Shown one piece after another: positions 32,957-42,485 of a stretch of 64,000 nucleotides of DNA. The DNA is from BRH-c25 sp964619815. GTDB lineage: Bacteria; Bacillota; Clostridia; Lutisporales; Lutisporaceae. Both the position numbers and the translations under genes were made by a program. Location of the stretch: assembly GCA_964619815.1 (NCBI GenBank), contig CAZUGK010000003.1, forward strand, positions 1-64,000. Reading direction: 5' to 3'. How positions within the stretch are numbered: the stretch's first letter is position 1; the number at the start of each line of letters is the position of its first letter. The notes below the pieces were generated by a model that saw only the letters and a list, made by a program, of their open reading frames with translations, did not search any database and had not been told where the DNA came from.

Positions 32957-33931
32957 CTACTCCTTCCATTTTGGATGCTGGTATGCCTCAGGATTGCAAA
33001 CATGCGGCCATTTCTCACCGCGCAGCACTGCCAGCGTACCCTCAACCGCCATCAGTACTACATTTCTTGTTGTTTCTTGAGTTTGCGCTGCCATATGCGG
33101 TGTGACGATACAATTCGCAAGCTGCATCAGCGGATGGTCCGCCTTCATTGGTTCATCAATAAGTACATCTACACCCGCACCTGCAATGACCCTATTTTGC
33201 AGTGCTGCAATAAGAGCAGCCTCGTCGACAATGTCCCCCCGGGCACAGTTGAGGAAATACGCCGTCGGCTTCATGGCCTCAAACTGAGCCTTGCCAATCA
33301 AGCCCTTCGTTTGCGGTATGGAAGGCATATGGAGTGATATATAATCTCCTGCTGCAATTGCCCCCATCAGATCTGCGCTGTGGCTGCAGCCCATGGCTGC
33401 TGCTGCTTCAGCCGTAACAAATGGATCGTAGACCAGCACTTTCATGCCAATGCCAAGGCACATACGTGCCAGTTCTTTTCCAATGTTGCCGAAACCCAGG
33501 ATACTGATAGTCTTGCCCTGTATTTCTACAGCTGCATATTTATTACGGATTCCAAAATTACCCTTACGCGTTTCGTTGTCGCTTTCCACAATGTTCTTGC
33601 TTACAGCAAACAGCAGAGCAAGTGTATGTTCCGCAACCGCACGTGAGTTTGCGGCAGGACATATTACTACAGGTATTCCCTTCTCCGTCGCTGCAGCAAC
33701 GTCGACATTGTCAACGCCAACTCCGGGACGGGTTATTACCTTAAGCCTTTCACATGCCTCAATGGCCTTGCTGTCGATCTTTCCGATTCGCAGGATAAAA
33801 CCATCTGCTTCCTTCAGCTGGTCAAGTATCACGTCACTGTCTCCGTTATTTGGAATAATGATATTTGCCTTACCCTCAATAGCCTCCATACCCGGTTTAT
33901 ACAGTGCATGAGACAAAACAATGTTATACAA
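32957..33931 (-). CDS. D-isomer-specific 2-hydroxyacid dehydrogenase (phosphoglycerate dehydrogenase-like)
   Basis: 324 residues. The Rossmann motif is ILGFGNIGKELARMCLGIGM with the Asp of VYDP ending the second strand. Catalytic Arg lies in NCARGDIVDEAAL, Glu in DEPMKADHPL and His in NCIVTPHMAAQT. It should interconvert a 2-hydroxyacid and a 2-oxoacid with NAD(H). A TTG start at 33931 fits AAGGGGG nine bases upstream; earlier codons overlap that site. Its place next to the DapA-like gene and TctBAC points to a sugar-acid or hydroxyacid substrate, not to serine synthesis. Confidence 0.88.
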   Translation of the reverse strand: MYNIVLSHALYKPGMEAIEGKANIIIPNNGDSDVILDQLKEADGFILRIGKIDSKAIEACERLKVITRPGVGVDNVDVAAATEKGIPVVICPAANSRAVAEHTLALLFAVSKNIVESDNETRKGNFGIRNKYAAVEIQGKTISILGFGNIGKELARMCLGIGMKVLVYDPFVTAEAAAAMGCSHSADLMGAIAAGDYISLHMPSIPQTKGLIGKAQFEAMKPTAYFLNCARGDIVDEAALIAALQNRVIAGAGVDVLIDEPMKADHPLMQLANCIVTPHMAAQTQETTRNVVLMAVEGTLAVLRGEKWPHVCNPEAYQHPKWKE

Positions 33932-33968
33932 GGATATTGTCCCCCTTCCTTTCAAAACCACTCGTCAA

Positions 33969-34886
33969 TTACAGGCTTGCCTTGAGCGCTGCATGCAGTT
34001 CATTTACCTCTGCAATTTTTGCTATGATATTTTTCTCTTCCTCCGGCAGTATTGAATCCTGAGGTGCGATAATACGCTTATCGGTATAGCCCAAAGTTGA
34101 TATCGCAAATTTATTTGCTGATGTCGCATTTTTTGTCATGCTCAGTATCTTGGAGGTTTCACGCAGCAGCACATCATATTTCATAGCCAGCTCTATATTT
34201 TTAGAAAGCCCTGCTTCAAACGCTTCTACAAATAATTGCGGAAACACCGGTGCAATGGAAGGCACAAAACCGTCTGCACCCTGCAGCATGCTTGCCATAG
34301 CATATGGGGTTGAACCCTGAAGTACGGAGAAATCTGTTCCTGCAAAATGGGTCAAAAGCTGCTGGAAAGCTGCGAAGTCACCGGAACTGTCCTTTACGCC
34401 AACCACTCTGTCAAACTTGGCAATTTCCTTGATTGTGTTTACTGTCAGCTTTAAATTGGTGAACATAGGTATGTTATATACCATGATCTCCACATTTGTT
34501 TCCCTGCATATCTGTGCAAAGTGACGGGTGGTTTCATCCTGTGAAGTGTGGCGCGCATAGAATATTGAAGTGATTACGGCACACTTCCCACCAAGCTGCT
34601 CCAGCTTTTTAATATTGTCAATTACACGGCGGGTGCTTGTATCCATAACGCCTGCCATAACCGGAACCCTGTCACCGCACTGGTCAACAGCTATGCGAAT
34701 TGCATTGTCGCGTTCCTTTTGTGTCAGAGCCATGCACTCACCGTTACTGCCGGCTACGAATATGCCATGCAGTCCCCCATCGATGCAATGATCGATCAGC
34801 CTGCGAAAGCCCTCTTCATCCACATTCTCACGGGCATCTACGGGAGTGATAATCGGTGGTATTACCCCGTAATATTTCTTGTTCAT
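33969..34886 (-). CDS. DapA-family aldolase/dehydratase (pyruvate-type class I)
   Basis: 305 residues of the DHDPS/NAL superfamily. The pyruvate-binding GSNGECMALTQKER, the catalytic Tyr in MVYNIPMFTNL and the Schiff-base Lys in VVGVKDSSGDF are all present. The second motif usually reads YNxP, as here. Members split or dehydrate 2-oxo acids such as 2-keto-3-deoxy sugar acids. The start at 34886 sits seven bases after GGAGG. It is not likely to be the lysine-pathway enzyme, since its neighbours are transport and sugar-acid genes. Substrate unknown. Confidence 0.88.
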   Translation of the reverse strand: MNKKYYGVIPPIITPVDARENVDEEGFRRLIDHCIDGGLHGIFVAGSNGECMALTQKERDNAIRIAVDQCGDRVPVMAGVMDTSTRRVIDNIKKLEQLGGKCAVITSIFYARHTSQDETTRHFAQICRETNVEIMVYNIPMFTNLKLTVNTIKEIAKFDRVVGVKDSSGDFAAFQQLLTHFAGTDFSVLQGSTPYAMASMLQGADGFVPSIAPVFPQLFVEAFEAGLSKNIELAMKYDVLLRETSKILSMTKNATSANKFAISTLGYTDKRIIAPQDSILPEEEKNIIAKIAEVNELHAALKASL

Positions 34887-35001
34887 TTCCATTCCTCCAT
34901 TATTATTTCTGTTATATTAGTTTATTTTAACCTTATAGACCTCAAAGTTCTTTCATAAAAATTTCCTCTGTAAAATTAACTTTCGTAAACAGATTTATTT
35001 A

Positions 35002-35013
35002 TATGTTAACATA
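35002..35013. promoter_or_regulatory. 12-bp palindrome TATGTTAACATA before the DapA-like gene
   Basis: It lies in the 159-base gap between the pdxA-like and dapA-like genes and is identical to the core of the 16-bp palindrome before the tail genes (27888-27903). It could mark an internal operator or promoter for the second half of the operon. Confidence 0.4.
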
Positions 35014-35045
35014 ATCTTCCTATGTTGGGGGAATACTTTTTAAAA

Positions 35046-36092
35046 CTACTTACTTCTTGCTGCTAAACGTGCAATAGCAAGTTTTGCACCATAATCAACA
35101 GCATTAATCAGACTCTCTTCATTCGCAGTTCCCTTTCCTGCTTTGCCGAATGCAGTACCATGGTCAACCGAGCTGCGGATAATGGGCAGCCCCAGTGTAA
35201 TGTTTACTCCGCTGACAGTTTTCCACTTGCCGGTGTTATGGTCGTACTGGAAACCAACAACCTTAAGAGGAATATGCCCCTGGTCATGGTACATTGCAAC
35301 CACTATATCATATTGCCCGCCTCGGGCCTTGGAGAATAATGTATCAGGTGCGATCGGTCCCTCGGCATCAATGCCATCCTGCTGTGCCTGCAGAACAGCA
35401 GGAGCAATCTCTTCGATTTCTTCCCTGCCGAACAGTCCGTTTTCACCGGCATGCGGGTTAAGGCCGGCAACGCCAATACGTGGTTTTTCGATACCCAAGC
35501 TGTGGCATACGTCATGTGCGAGGCCGATTACCTTGTAGACGCGTTCTTTTTTGCAGCGGTCACAGGCTTCCCGGAGTGCTACATGTGTGGAAACATGCAC
35601 TACGCGCAGTTCACCGTCGGCAAGCATCATTGTGTAATCCCGTGTGCCTGTAAGCTCAGCATATATTTCAGTATGTCCGCTGTAATGATAACCCGCAAGG
35701 TTCAATGCTTCCTTATTTAGCGGACCTGTAATTGTAGCATCAATTTCGTCCTTCATAGCCAGATCAATTACCTTTTCAATAGCTTTATATGCTGCCTTGC
35801 CTCCCTGCGCACTGACTTTGCCGTGAGTCAAAGCAGACATATCTACATTGTCCTGATCCAGCACATCTATTGTACCATATTCGAATTTTGCGTCCTTAAC
35901 ACTGGAAATGACATGTACATCAAGCTGTTTTTTCGCAATTTCAACTGCTTGCATAACCACTTTAGCGCTACCCACTACCAGCGGTCGGCAGATTTCATAC
36001 ACATGTTTCCGGGAGAGTGCCTTTGCAGTAATTTCCGGACCAATACCACATGGATCGCCCATAGTAATACCCAGAATGGGTAACTTTTGCAT
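35046..36092 (-). CDS. pdxA2: PdxA-like 4-phosphate dehydrogenase (PdxA2, sugar-acid catabolism)
   Basis: 348 residues with the PdxA pattern: GITMGDPCGIGPEITAKAL, TITGPLNKEALNLAGYHYSG, HTEIYAELTG and the metal-binding region VAMYHDQGHIPLKVVGF. Family members oxidise and decarboxylate 4-phospho-3-hydroxy acids. Next to a DUF1537 kinase they act on D-threonate or D-erythronate 4-phosphate and yield dihydroxyacetone phosphate, which is the expected job here in place of vitamin B6 synthesis. GGAGG lies before the ATG; the Fe-dependent dehydrogenase gene ends 13 bases upstream. Confidence 0.9.
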   Translation of the reverse strand: MQKLPILGITMGDPCGIGPEITAKALSRKHVYEICRPLVVGSAKVVMQAVEIAKKQLDVHVISSVKDAKFEYGTIDVLDQDNVDMSALTHGKVSAQGGKAAYKAIEKVIDLAMKDEIDATITGPLNKEALNLAGYHYSGHTEIYAELTGTRDYTMMLADGELRVVHVSTHVALREACDRCKKERVYKVIGLAHDVCHSLGIEKPRIGVAGLNPHAGENGLFGREEIEEIAPAVLQAQQDGIDAEGPIAPDTLFSKARGGQYDIVVAMYHDQGHIPLKVVGFQYDHNTGKWKTVSGVNITLGLPIIRSSVDHGTAFGKAGKGTANEESLINAVDYGAKLAIARLAARSK

Positions 36093-36105
36093 TGAAAATT
36101 CCTCC

Positions 36106-37260
36106 TTATATCACTTCTTGATAAATCAATCTAATATCATCATAAGACAAGCTGCGGCGATTGTTATTCAACAGTCTCTTGCAGTCTGCAGCTGCTTCAA
36201 CCAGAAAATCCATATCCTCCATACCTATTCCGAATTCACGGAGACTGGATGGTATGGCGGTATCCTTGACAATAGTTTCGATTCTGTTGATCATCCTCTC
36301 AGCCTTTTCGCGGGAAGTGCGTCCGTAGCCTGCCGGATTCACAATGTCCTCCAAAAGTGCCAGCCGGTCTTCACATGCTTCCAGGTTTGCCCTCATTACC
36401 GGCGCGAACATAATGGCATTTGACACGCCATGAGCAATGTGATATTTGCCGCCAAGAGGATAAGACAGTGCGTGGACGGCCGTTGTTCCGGATGCTGCAA
36501 TGGATACACCGCCGTAAAACGCAGCAATCATAAGGTTGCCTTTGGCCTCCATATCATCTGCATTATTGTAAGCACGTACCAAGTTTTCAAATATTAGCTT
36601 TGCACCCTCTGCTGCATATAAATCGCTGAAAGGATTTGCCTTGTTGGAAGTAAAGCACTCGACAGCATGGGCCAGGGCATCTATACCAGTAGCTGCTATA
36701 ATTTTCGGCGGTAATTTGCGTATCATACTTCCATCAAGCAGTACATAATCCGCCAGCATATTCTTGTTTACTATACCAATCTTCACCATTTTTTCCGGTA
36801 CTGCTACTATTGCATTAAAGGTTGCTTCACTGCCAGTGCCGCAGGTAGTAGGAACCATCACTGTAGGCAGTCCCTTCTCCATGAGATCATTATTCTCAAG
36901 CAGATCGTAAATATTATAAGATGCACCTTTCATAGCTGCACAAAGCTTTGCCATATCCATAACACTGCCACCGCCTACTGCAACTACCAGTTCTCCTTTA
37001 GCATTATTTATGGCTTCAACTGCGCGGGTTACATCCTGTGTGGAGGGTTCAGGGCGAAGGTCGCTGATAACACTATAGTCAGCGCCGGATTTTTCTATCT
37101 GTTCAATCACGCCGTAGCATATACCGGTTCTCAATACACCCTCATCTGTGAATACGATGACCCTTGATGCCTTCTCTGCTGCGATTATATCAGCAAGTTT
37201 TCCTATAGCATTTTCTCCACCACAAACATAGCCGGGAATAGTCAGCTCATATTGTTTCAT
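36106..37260 (-). CDS. Iron-containing alcohol dehydrogenase
   Basis: 384 residues of the group III Fe-ADH family. NAD-binding GGGSVMDMAKLCAAM, VPTTCGTGSEATFNAI, and metal ligands in GIDALAHAVECFTS (Asp and His), HALSYPLGGKYHIAHG (two His) can be seen. It should oxidise or reduce an alcohol/aldehyde or hydroxy acid. It lies between the DUF1537 kinase and the PdxA-like dehydrogenase with short gaps (15 and 13 bases), so it belongs to the same pathway; the exact step is not evident. Usual length and intact. Confidence 0.92.
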   Translation of the reverse strand: MKQYELTIPGYVCGGENAIGKLADIIAAEKASRVIVFTDEGVLRTGICYGVIEQIEKSGADYSVISDLRPEPSTQDVTRAVEAINNAKGELVVAVGGGSVMDMAKLCAAMKGASYNIYDLLENNDLMEKGLPTVMVPTTCGTGSEATFNAIVAVPEKMVKIGIVNKNMLADYVLLDGSMIRKLPPKIIAATGIDALAHAVECFTSNKANPFSDLYAAEGAKLIFENLVRAYNNADDMEAKGNLMIAAFYGGVSIAASGTTAVHALSYPLGGKYHIAHGVSNAIMFAPVMRANLEACEDRLALLEDIVNPAGYGRTSREKAERMINRIETIVKDTAIPSSLREFGIGMEDMDFLVEAAADCKRLLNNNRRSLSYDDIRLIYQEVI

Positions 37261-37275
37261 ATATATCCCTTCTTT

Positions 37276-38529
37276 CTAAACTTCTTCATTTAAATATTGT
37301 ATTGAATGGATGAGGCAATCCTTCTTTCCAAATCCTCCCGACTTGGTCACAATAGACATCCCTTCCGCCATACCTCCAATCAGCCGTCCAACAGGTACTC
37401 CCGGTTCAATTTCTGCATCAAGTTCTATCCCCTTTGCATTAAGTGCTTTAAGTATGGCCAGCGATGTATCTCCTCCCGAAGAGATGATTGAACTTACCGG
37501 ATAGCGCTCACAAAGCTGTCTCGCAAAGCTCCCAATTGCATTTGCTATCTTTAATGAATCTTTTACAATGCTTCCATTACCATTAATCCGGCTGGTAAAT
37601 CCCGGCAGGAGAGTGTCCACAACAATGGCTAACAGCCTGCAGCCACCTCTGATCAGATTGTCAGCCTGCTGCAGCAGCTCCTGGTTTGCCTGCTCGTACC
37701 TACCTTCAAATATATCCGCAGTAAACATCGTAATTACCGGCATGCCCGTTTCACAGACAAGGGTCTGAACCTGTTCCGCAGCACAGGCATTATGGGATCC
37801 AATCATAACGAGTGTAGCCCCGTCTTTCTTCCACGACAAGTTTTCATCCCGTATAACCCGGTTTTCCAGCAGACTGAGCTGTTTTGCCAGGCCGGCTGAC
37901 CCGCAGAAAATTGTTCTTTTATCCAGATCCAAGGATGCATCACGTACTATTGCGAGATCTTCATCAGTAACTGCGTCAATTACAAACACTCGAATGCCCT
38001 CAGAACACGCAGTTATCATGGCTTCATGCACTGCAGCCCTGCCTTGCCGGACTGTTGCAAGACCAATTCCGTGCACTTTTGAGCTCATCCCGTCAGCAAA
38101 AATCCTGACAACATCTAAACCGGATTTGATATTATTTGTGTTTGAAATTGTTAGTATACCATTGCAAAGAGTCCTCCCATTCTCAGGATAGCTGGTTGCT
38201 ACAACGGCAATGGTTGCATCCATTGCATCCATAATCGCTTCAAGTTCCTTTGCTACATTGCCCCGCAATACGGAATCGATCTTTTTGTAGATGTATTTAT
38301 ACTCTTTAGCCTTAATACACTTTACCAATTCGTAGGTTGTGTTATATGCATCCTGGGGTAGCTTGGCGCGCGTATCGGCATTTATTGAAATTACATCATA
38401 TTTGTCAGATAGAGTATCTACCAGATTCAAGTCAATTTCTGCAGATATCAGCGTACGCAATCCTCTTCTTTTGTACTGAGCGCCCGTATCACCGGCACCG
38501 GTTAAATCATCAGCTACTATGTAAATCAT
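37276..38529 (-). CDS. Four-carbon acid sugar kinase (DUF1537, OtnK/DtnK family)
   Basis: 417 residues. The N-terminal motif VADDLTGAGDTGAQYKRRG and the C-terminal SSIISSGGDTSLAILKALNA plus SGGFGKKDCL are hallmarks of the DUF1537 kinases, which phosphorylate C4 sugar acids such as D-erythronate, L-threonate and D-threonate at O4. The N-terminal domain binds substrate and the C-terminal domain ATP. AAGGGG stands nine bases before the ATG. It is the first gene of the operon, about 95 bases after a sigma-54 promoter, and is followed by the dehydrogenases that would use its product. Confidence 0.93.
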   Translation of the reverse strand: MIYIVADDLTGAGDTGAQYKRRGLRTLISAEIDLNLVDTLSDKYDVISINADTRAKLPQDAYNTTYELVKCIKAKEYKYIYKKIDSVLRGNVAKELEAIMDAMDATIAVVATSYPENGRTLCNGILTISNTNNIKSGLDVVRIFADGMSSKVHGIGLATVRQGRAAVHEAMITACSEGIRVFVIDAVTDEDLAIVRDASLDLDKRTIFCGSAGLAKQLSLLENRVIRDENLSWKKDGATLVMIGSHNACAAEQVQTLVCETGMPVITMFTADIFEGRYEQANQELLQQADNLIRGGCRLLAIVVDTLLPGFTSRINGNGSIVKDSLKIANAIGSFARQLCERYPVSSIISSGGDTSLAILKALNAKGIELDAEIEPGVPVGRLIGGMAEGMSIVTKSGGFGKKDCLIHSIQYLNEEV

Positions 38530-38633
38530 ATGTGATAGCCCCTTTGCGGTATTTATTTCTCTCCGACTTTAATAATTGAGAGATACAATGTTCAAGAGAT
38601 GTGCCTTTAACCTCTTTGCACATCTATCTATAA

Positions 38634-38650
38634 GCAAAAGGTGTGCCTAC
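38634..38650 (-). promoter_or_regulatory. Sigma-54 (-24/-12) promoter of the acid-sugar operon
   Basis: On the minus strand the sequence reads TAGGCACACCTTTTGCTT. GG (38647-38646) and GC (38635-38634) are ten bases apart, as required, and GGCAC / TTGCT match the consensus well. Transcription would start near 38622, about 93 bases before the kinase gene. A sigma-54 activator gene lies just upstream. Confidence 0.8.
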
Positions 38651-38666
38651 ATTTCATAAATTCATA

Positions 38667-38720
38667 AAAAAAATAAAAAAGGCTCCAATTGATACATCTA
38701 AAGTACCAAGGGAGCCTTTT
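38667..38720 (-). terminator. Terminator of the PrpR-type regulator gene
   Basis: AAAAGGCTCC (38677-38686) pairs with GGAGCCTTTT (38711-38720); on the minus strand it is followed by TTTTTTATTTTTTTT. It isolates the regulator transcript from the operon it controls. Confidence 0.8.
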
Positions 38721-38880
38721 ATGAAACCTATTAACGAAAAGTGAAGTATCAAGGAAATTCATACCTTCCCGCTTACTTTTCGAAAAAAAATAATGCAACA
38801 GTGAAAATGAGTTTTCTTTAGCAAATATGAAATTTTAAAATGTGGGCCACCCATAAATTGGATGCCTTTTATAAACTCTT

Positions 38881-38929
38881 GTTGCACAACGCAACCCGTG
38901 TTGCACGACGCAACGTTGCATTGTGCAAC
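38881..38929. promoter_or_regulatory. Triple GTTGC-N5-GCAAC dyad, candidate enhancer (UAS) for the sigma-54 activator
   Basis: Three perfect 15-bp dyads stand in tandem: 38881-38895, 38900-38914 and 38915-38929. They lie 230 to 285 bases upstream of the sigma-54 promoter and just after the stop codon of the activator gene, which is the usual distance for an enhancer bound by a sigma-54 activator that acts by DNA looping. Confidence 0.75.
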
Positions 38930-38936
38930 ATTTGCA

Positions 38937-40812
38937 TTAAGCTTTCTTTTTCCGCCAAAGTGTGCTGCGGTCAATTCCAAGCACCTTACATACATTTCCA
39001 ACAGAGCCGGCATACTTATCATAAATATAAGCAATATATTGCTTTTCCAGCTCTCGCAGCGTCGGTTCCTGTATAAACAGTTCCTGCCTCTCAGCTGCGC
39101 CTGCAGCTGTTTCAGAAGATACGTCCGTAATATCTTTAATAAGAATTTCTCCACCCTCGCAGGTAATAACCGCGCGCTCCATCATACCTTGCAGCTCACG
39201 CACATTGCCCTCATAGTGGAAGTTTTTCAGATAATCCAGGACCTCCTCTGACAACGACATCGGAAGACGTCCATATTTTTGTCCGAAAATTTTTACGAAA
39301 AATTCAGCAAGCGCGGTAGTATCCTCCCGTCTCTCATCCAGCGGCGGTACATTAAGAGTTAAGATATTTATGCGGTACAGCAGATCTCTCCTGAACTTCC
39401 CTGTCCTGACCTGATCACTCAGATCACGATTTGTTGCGCAGATAACTCTTACGTCAACAGGAATTACACGATCATCCCCGATGCGCATAACTTCTTTTTC
39501 TTGTATCACGCGCAGCAGCCGCCCTTGTAAATCCAGCGGCATCTCACTAATTTCATCCAGAAATATGGTGCCTCCATGAGCCAATTCAAACAAACCGGCC
39601 TTTCCTCCTTTTTTTGCACCGGTGAAGGCTCCTTCCTCATAACCAAACAACTCACTTTCAATCAGAGAAGACGGCAGTGCCGCACAGTTGATGGGCACAA
39701 AAGGGCCGGATGCACGTCGGCTTATATTGTGTATCGACTGCGCCAGCAGTTCTTTGCCCACACCGCTTGGCCCGCTGATAAGTACAGAAGAATCATAATT
39801 ACCATAGGTACGCGCTCGTTCAATGCAGCGACGCATTACCGTGCTTTTGAAAATAATATCATCAAAAGTATAGCGTGCGACGAATCCCTTCTCGCTAAGC
39901 TTGATACGTATCTTTTTTTCAAGGCTCTGAATTTTCGTTATATCCTGAAAGGTAATTATACTACCCATATTATCTTTACCCACCACAATAGGCACGTGAT
40001 TGATTGCCAGCTCTGCACTGCCTACACTATGAATAGTATCAACCTTAACCTGATGTGAAAGCGCTATTCTTGTAAGAGCATTGTCACCAATCGCATCCAG
40101 CATTGTGCGCCCAATCACTGCTTCCTTTGAAATACCGAGTATTTTCTCCGCGTTAATGTTAAATACATTGATGCGATTATCTTTATCTGTCGCAATTACG
40201 CCATCGCTGGTATTGTCGATTACAGCCATAAATCGCTGCATACGCTCGCGCTCAACCTGAGTTGCACGCAGCACCCGGATTGCCTCCTCAATGGCATTAA
40301 TAATTGCCTCTTCTCCGGATTCAATCATATGACTTTCATATCCATATTCCTTAGCAATACGGTTTACAATGCTGTCTCCAACAAATACCTTTACACCCCG
40401 GTCGATACATCGGCGGATCTGCTCCTCAACCGATATGGAATTATCCAAAGTTATCTTGATAATATTCCTGTCCAAAATCAAATCTTCAATAATATCATAG
40501 CCCTGTATTACATTCTGGTAGCCGATAATTGCTGTAGACCGGTGGACATGATTAATTTTTTTCAAGCTATTAAACACATCAAAAGCCGTAAGCTTAATCT
40601 CTACAACCGGGACATCCACAACAGCGCAGATTCGTGAATAAGTACCGCCACGGGAAATAATCACGTTTGCACCCTTGGCAATTGTTTGAAGCGTCGTTAC
40701 GTCCCCCTGACACAAGTCCCCGGATACCACTTCCACAATGTCAGAATATCCGCGTTCCTCGACAATACGCATTGCCATTTCATGTAATGTTGCAAATGGN
40801 NNNNNNNNNCAT
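38937..40812 (-). CDS. PrpR-type sigma-54-dependent activator (PrpR_N, PAS, AAA+, Fis)
   Basis: About 625 residues. Order: PrpR_N sensor (VISRGGTYSRICAVVDVPVV, VPVVEIKLTAFDVFNSLKK, IIGYQNVIQGYDII), PAS (FMAVIDNTSDGVIATDKDNR, ILGISKEAVIGRTMLDAIG), AAA+ domain with Walker A SGPSGVGKELLAQS, the sigma-54 contact loop EEGAFTGAKKGGKAG, Walker B GGTIFLDEISEMP, and a C-terminal Fis helix-turn-helix (CKVLGIDRSTLWRKKK). PrpR_N senses small organic acids in its best known member. A 10-N gap (40800-40809) cuts the first codons. ATG 40812 has AAGGGGGG seven bases before it, while ATG 40817 keeps frame with the gap as drawn. It should switch on the acid-sugar operon. Confidence 0.92.
40800..40809. other. 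Assembly gap (10 N) at the start of the PrpR-type regulator
   Basis: Ten undetermined bases. About ten N-terminal residues of the PrpR_N domain appear to be missing, so the real gap is probably longer than drawn. Confidence 0.9.
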
Positions 40813-41077
40813 TGCATTACCCCCCTTGTCACTATCCTATCTACGGATAGCTAAAGCAAATTGAATAATATCTGATAATTTCCCTGCAATTTTCATGCTT
40901 ATCAATATAAATGCTTTAATATTCACCATATCACATAAAATTCCGATTAATTTAATTATTTATAAATATCACTACAATATTCATTCAGTATTATACCATA
41001 ATATTAACCATTTACAAAAACACGTTAACATAAAGAAAGACACTGCATTTTTTAAGAAACACAGTGCTTAATTTTTT

Positions 41078-42097
41078 CTATTGTGCGAGTATCTCTCTCA
41101 AAACGGCTTTCCCGTGTATGATACCCAACAATTCATCTTCCGTTCTTATCACGTCATTCCTTGTCTTGAAGTACCTGTTTACTTTCTTCGCAAGCTCCTT
41201 CGGATCTCCGTCAATCGAGGAGATGAAATCGGTTACACTATTGCCTTCATACACGGTATAAAGATACGGGGCTACAATGTATTTCACGTCATAGAGCATC
41301 GAGTCCTCCACCCAGTAGTCGATGTGAGGGAGGTCTATCTTCTTCTTCATGAGCCTTGTGTACAATTCCAAACCATCTCCGCTAGATTCCCAGAAGTCCA
41401 CATACACATAGTCGAACCGGTTCAGGAACTCGGCCTTGTAGTAGTCGAAAGCATCGCCGTGAATGATTTCAAGTTTCTTATCGGTTCTAAACTGGGGTCT
41501 GATGTATTTTTCAAATAAATCGATGACGTCCCGGTTGAATTCAACTACCGTTACACTTTCTACTCCGTCTTTCAGCAGCCAAAGATATGGGAGGACACCT
41601 ATGCCAAGCCCCATGGTCAGACATTTCCCATACCCTTTTCTGATTCCATCTCCCATGCTCTCTATTTCGCTGATGGCAGGGGACATCCATACTTTGCTGC
41701 CTTCCATAAGTACCGGCAAATCAATGTCTTTTTCAAAATATCCGATGGGATGGTGGTGGAACAAGTATTTTCCCATGGGCTGATGAAAATTCATACTGAT
41801 TAAAGTTCTTTTCTTGATGGTGATTTTCTCATAACTCACAGTTTCAGAATCCACGCAGTCGAGTTTGATGTCCCTGAAATAAGGATTCTCGGTCAGGATT
41901 TTCAAATCGTATTTCAAACCATCATGAGGAACGTTGTATTTTTTCAGTATTGCTATCAATTCCTTTTCCTTCTGCGGAGTAAGAATCTTTTCTGTATAGT
42001 TCATGATAGACGTTAGGTACTCATTCACATCCACCATAGAGAGCATGAGGTTCTTCATTGCTATATCCAGTTCCGTATTTCTTTCAAACCTAATCAT
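41078..42097 (-). CDS. Spermidine-synthase-like SAM-dependent protein
   Basis: 339 residues. A Rossmann methyltransferase/aminopropyltransferase core is present: CLTMGLGIGVLPYLWLLKDG (motif I), VTVVEFNRDVIDLFEKYIRP (acidic residue after strand 2), LEIIHGDAFDYY and FDYVYVDFWESSGDG. The 130-residue N-terminal domain is not recognised. It resembles the spermidine-synthase superfamily without a clear substrate pocket, so methyltransferase or aminopropyl transfer activity is not decided. GAGGTAA precedes the ATG. It stands alone, with a weak hairpin (CACTG/CAGTG near 41045) behind it. Confidence 0.75.
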   Translation of the reverse strand: MIRFERNTELDIAMKNLMLSMVDVNEYLTSIMNYTEKILTPQKEKELIAILKKYNVPHDGLKYDLKILTENPYFRDIKLDCVDSETVSYEKITIKKRTLISMNFHQPMGKYLFHHHPIGYFEKDIDLPVLMEGSKVWMSPAISEIESMGDGIRKGYGKCLTMGLGIGVLPYLWLLKDGVESVTVVEFNRDVIDLFEKYIRPQFRTDKKLEIIHGDAFDYYKAEFLNRFDYVYVDFWESSGDGLELYTRLMKKKIDLPHIDYWVEDSMLYDVKYIVAPYLYTVYEGNSVTDFISSIDGDPKELAKKVNRYFKTRNDVIRTEDELLGIIHGKAVLREILAQ

Positions 42098-42485
42098 CTA
42101 TTTACCTCGAATCTAAATAAATTATAATTAACACTTTTACGTGTCTATAATATCATACTTCCACATTTCTTATAAGTCTCATTTCTCAGGAGCTACCAAG
42201 GCTCCTATTCCTTTTGATAGACAATATGCTACATGTGTTTGGCTTAAAAGTGACAGTGTATCTAGCAATGGGATATAAAGCTCATATCCGGTGTCTATCA
42301 TGTCATTCTTAAGTTTAGCAGAGCTTCCGTCAAGCGTTATGTATCCCGCTCAGTTCGCTCTCCTGACGTTGCAACTAAAAGCTCTCTATTTCAAGCTTGC
42401 ACTCTTTTTATGTAACCAAGTTCAGGCATGTACATATTATAGTATTGAAAGAAGGCAACCTTGCTGTAAGAAAGGAGGTATAACA
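42098..42485. other. Intergenic stretch with one short hairpin
   Basis: About 390 bases between divergent genes. AGGAGC (42188-42193) can pair with GCTCCT (42201-42206), followed by a T-rich stretch on the plus strand. The region must hold two divergent promoters, but none is clear by eye. No conserved frame was found. Confidence 0.45.

Noticed and set aside
38759..39154. Minus-strand open frame (131 codons) overlapping the end of the PrpR-type regulator
   Set aside because: It lies in another frame of the regulator's Fis region and crosses the enhancer repeats; there is no ribosome site and no domain.
40832..40850. Short palindrome CTATCC...GGATAG upstream of the PrpR-type regulator
   Set aside because: A six-base stem in A+T-rich DNA is too weak to call an operator, and the neighbouring gap prevents a view of the true start region.
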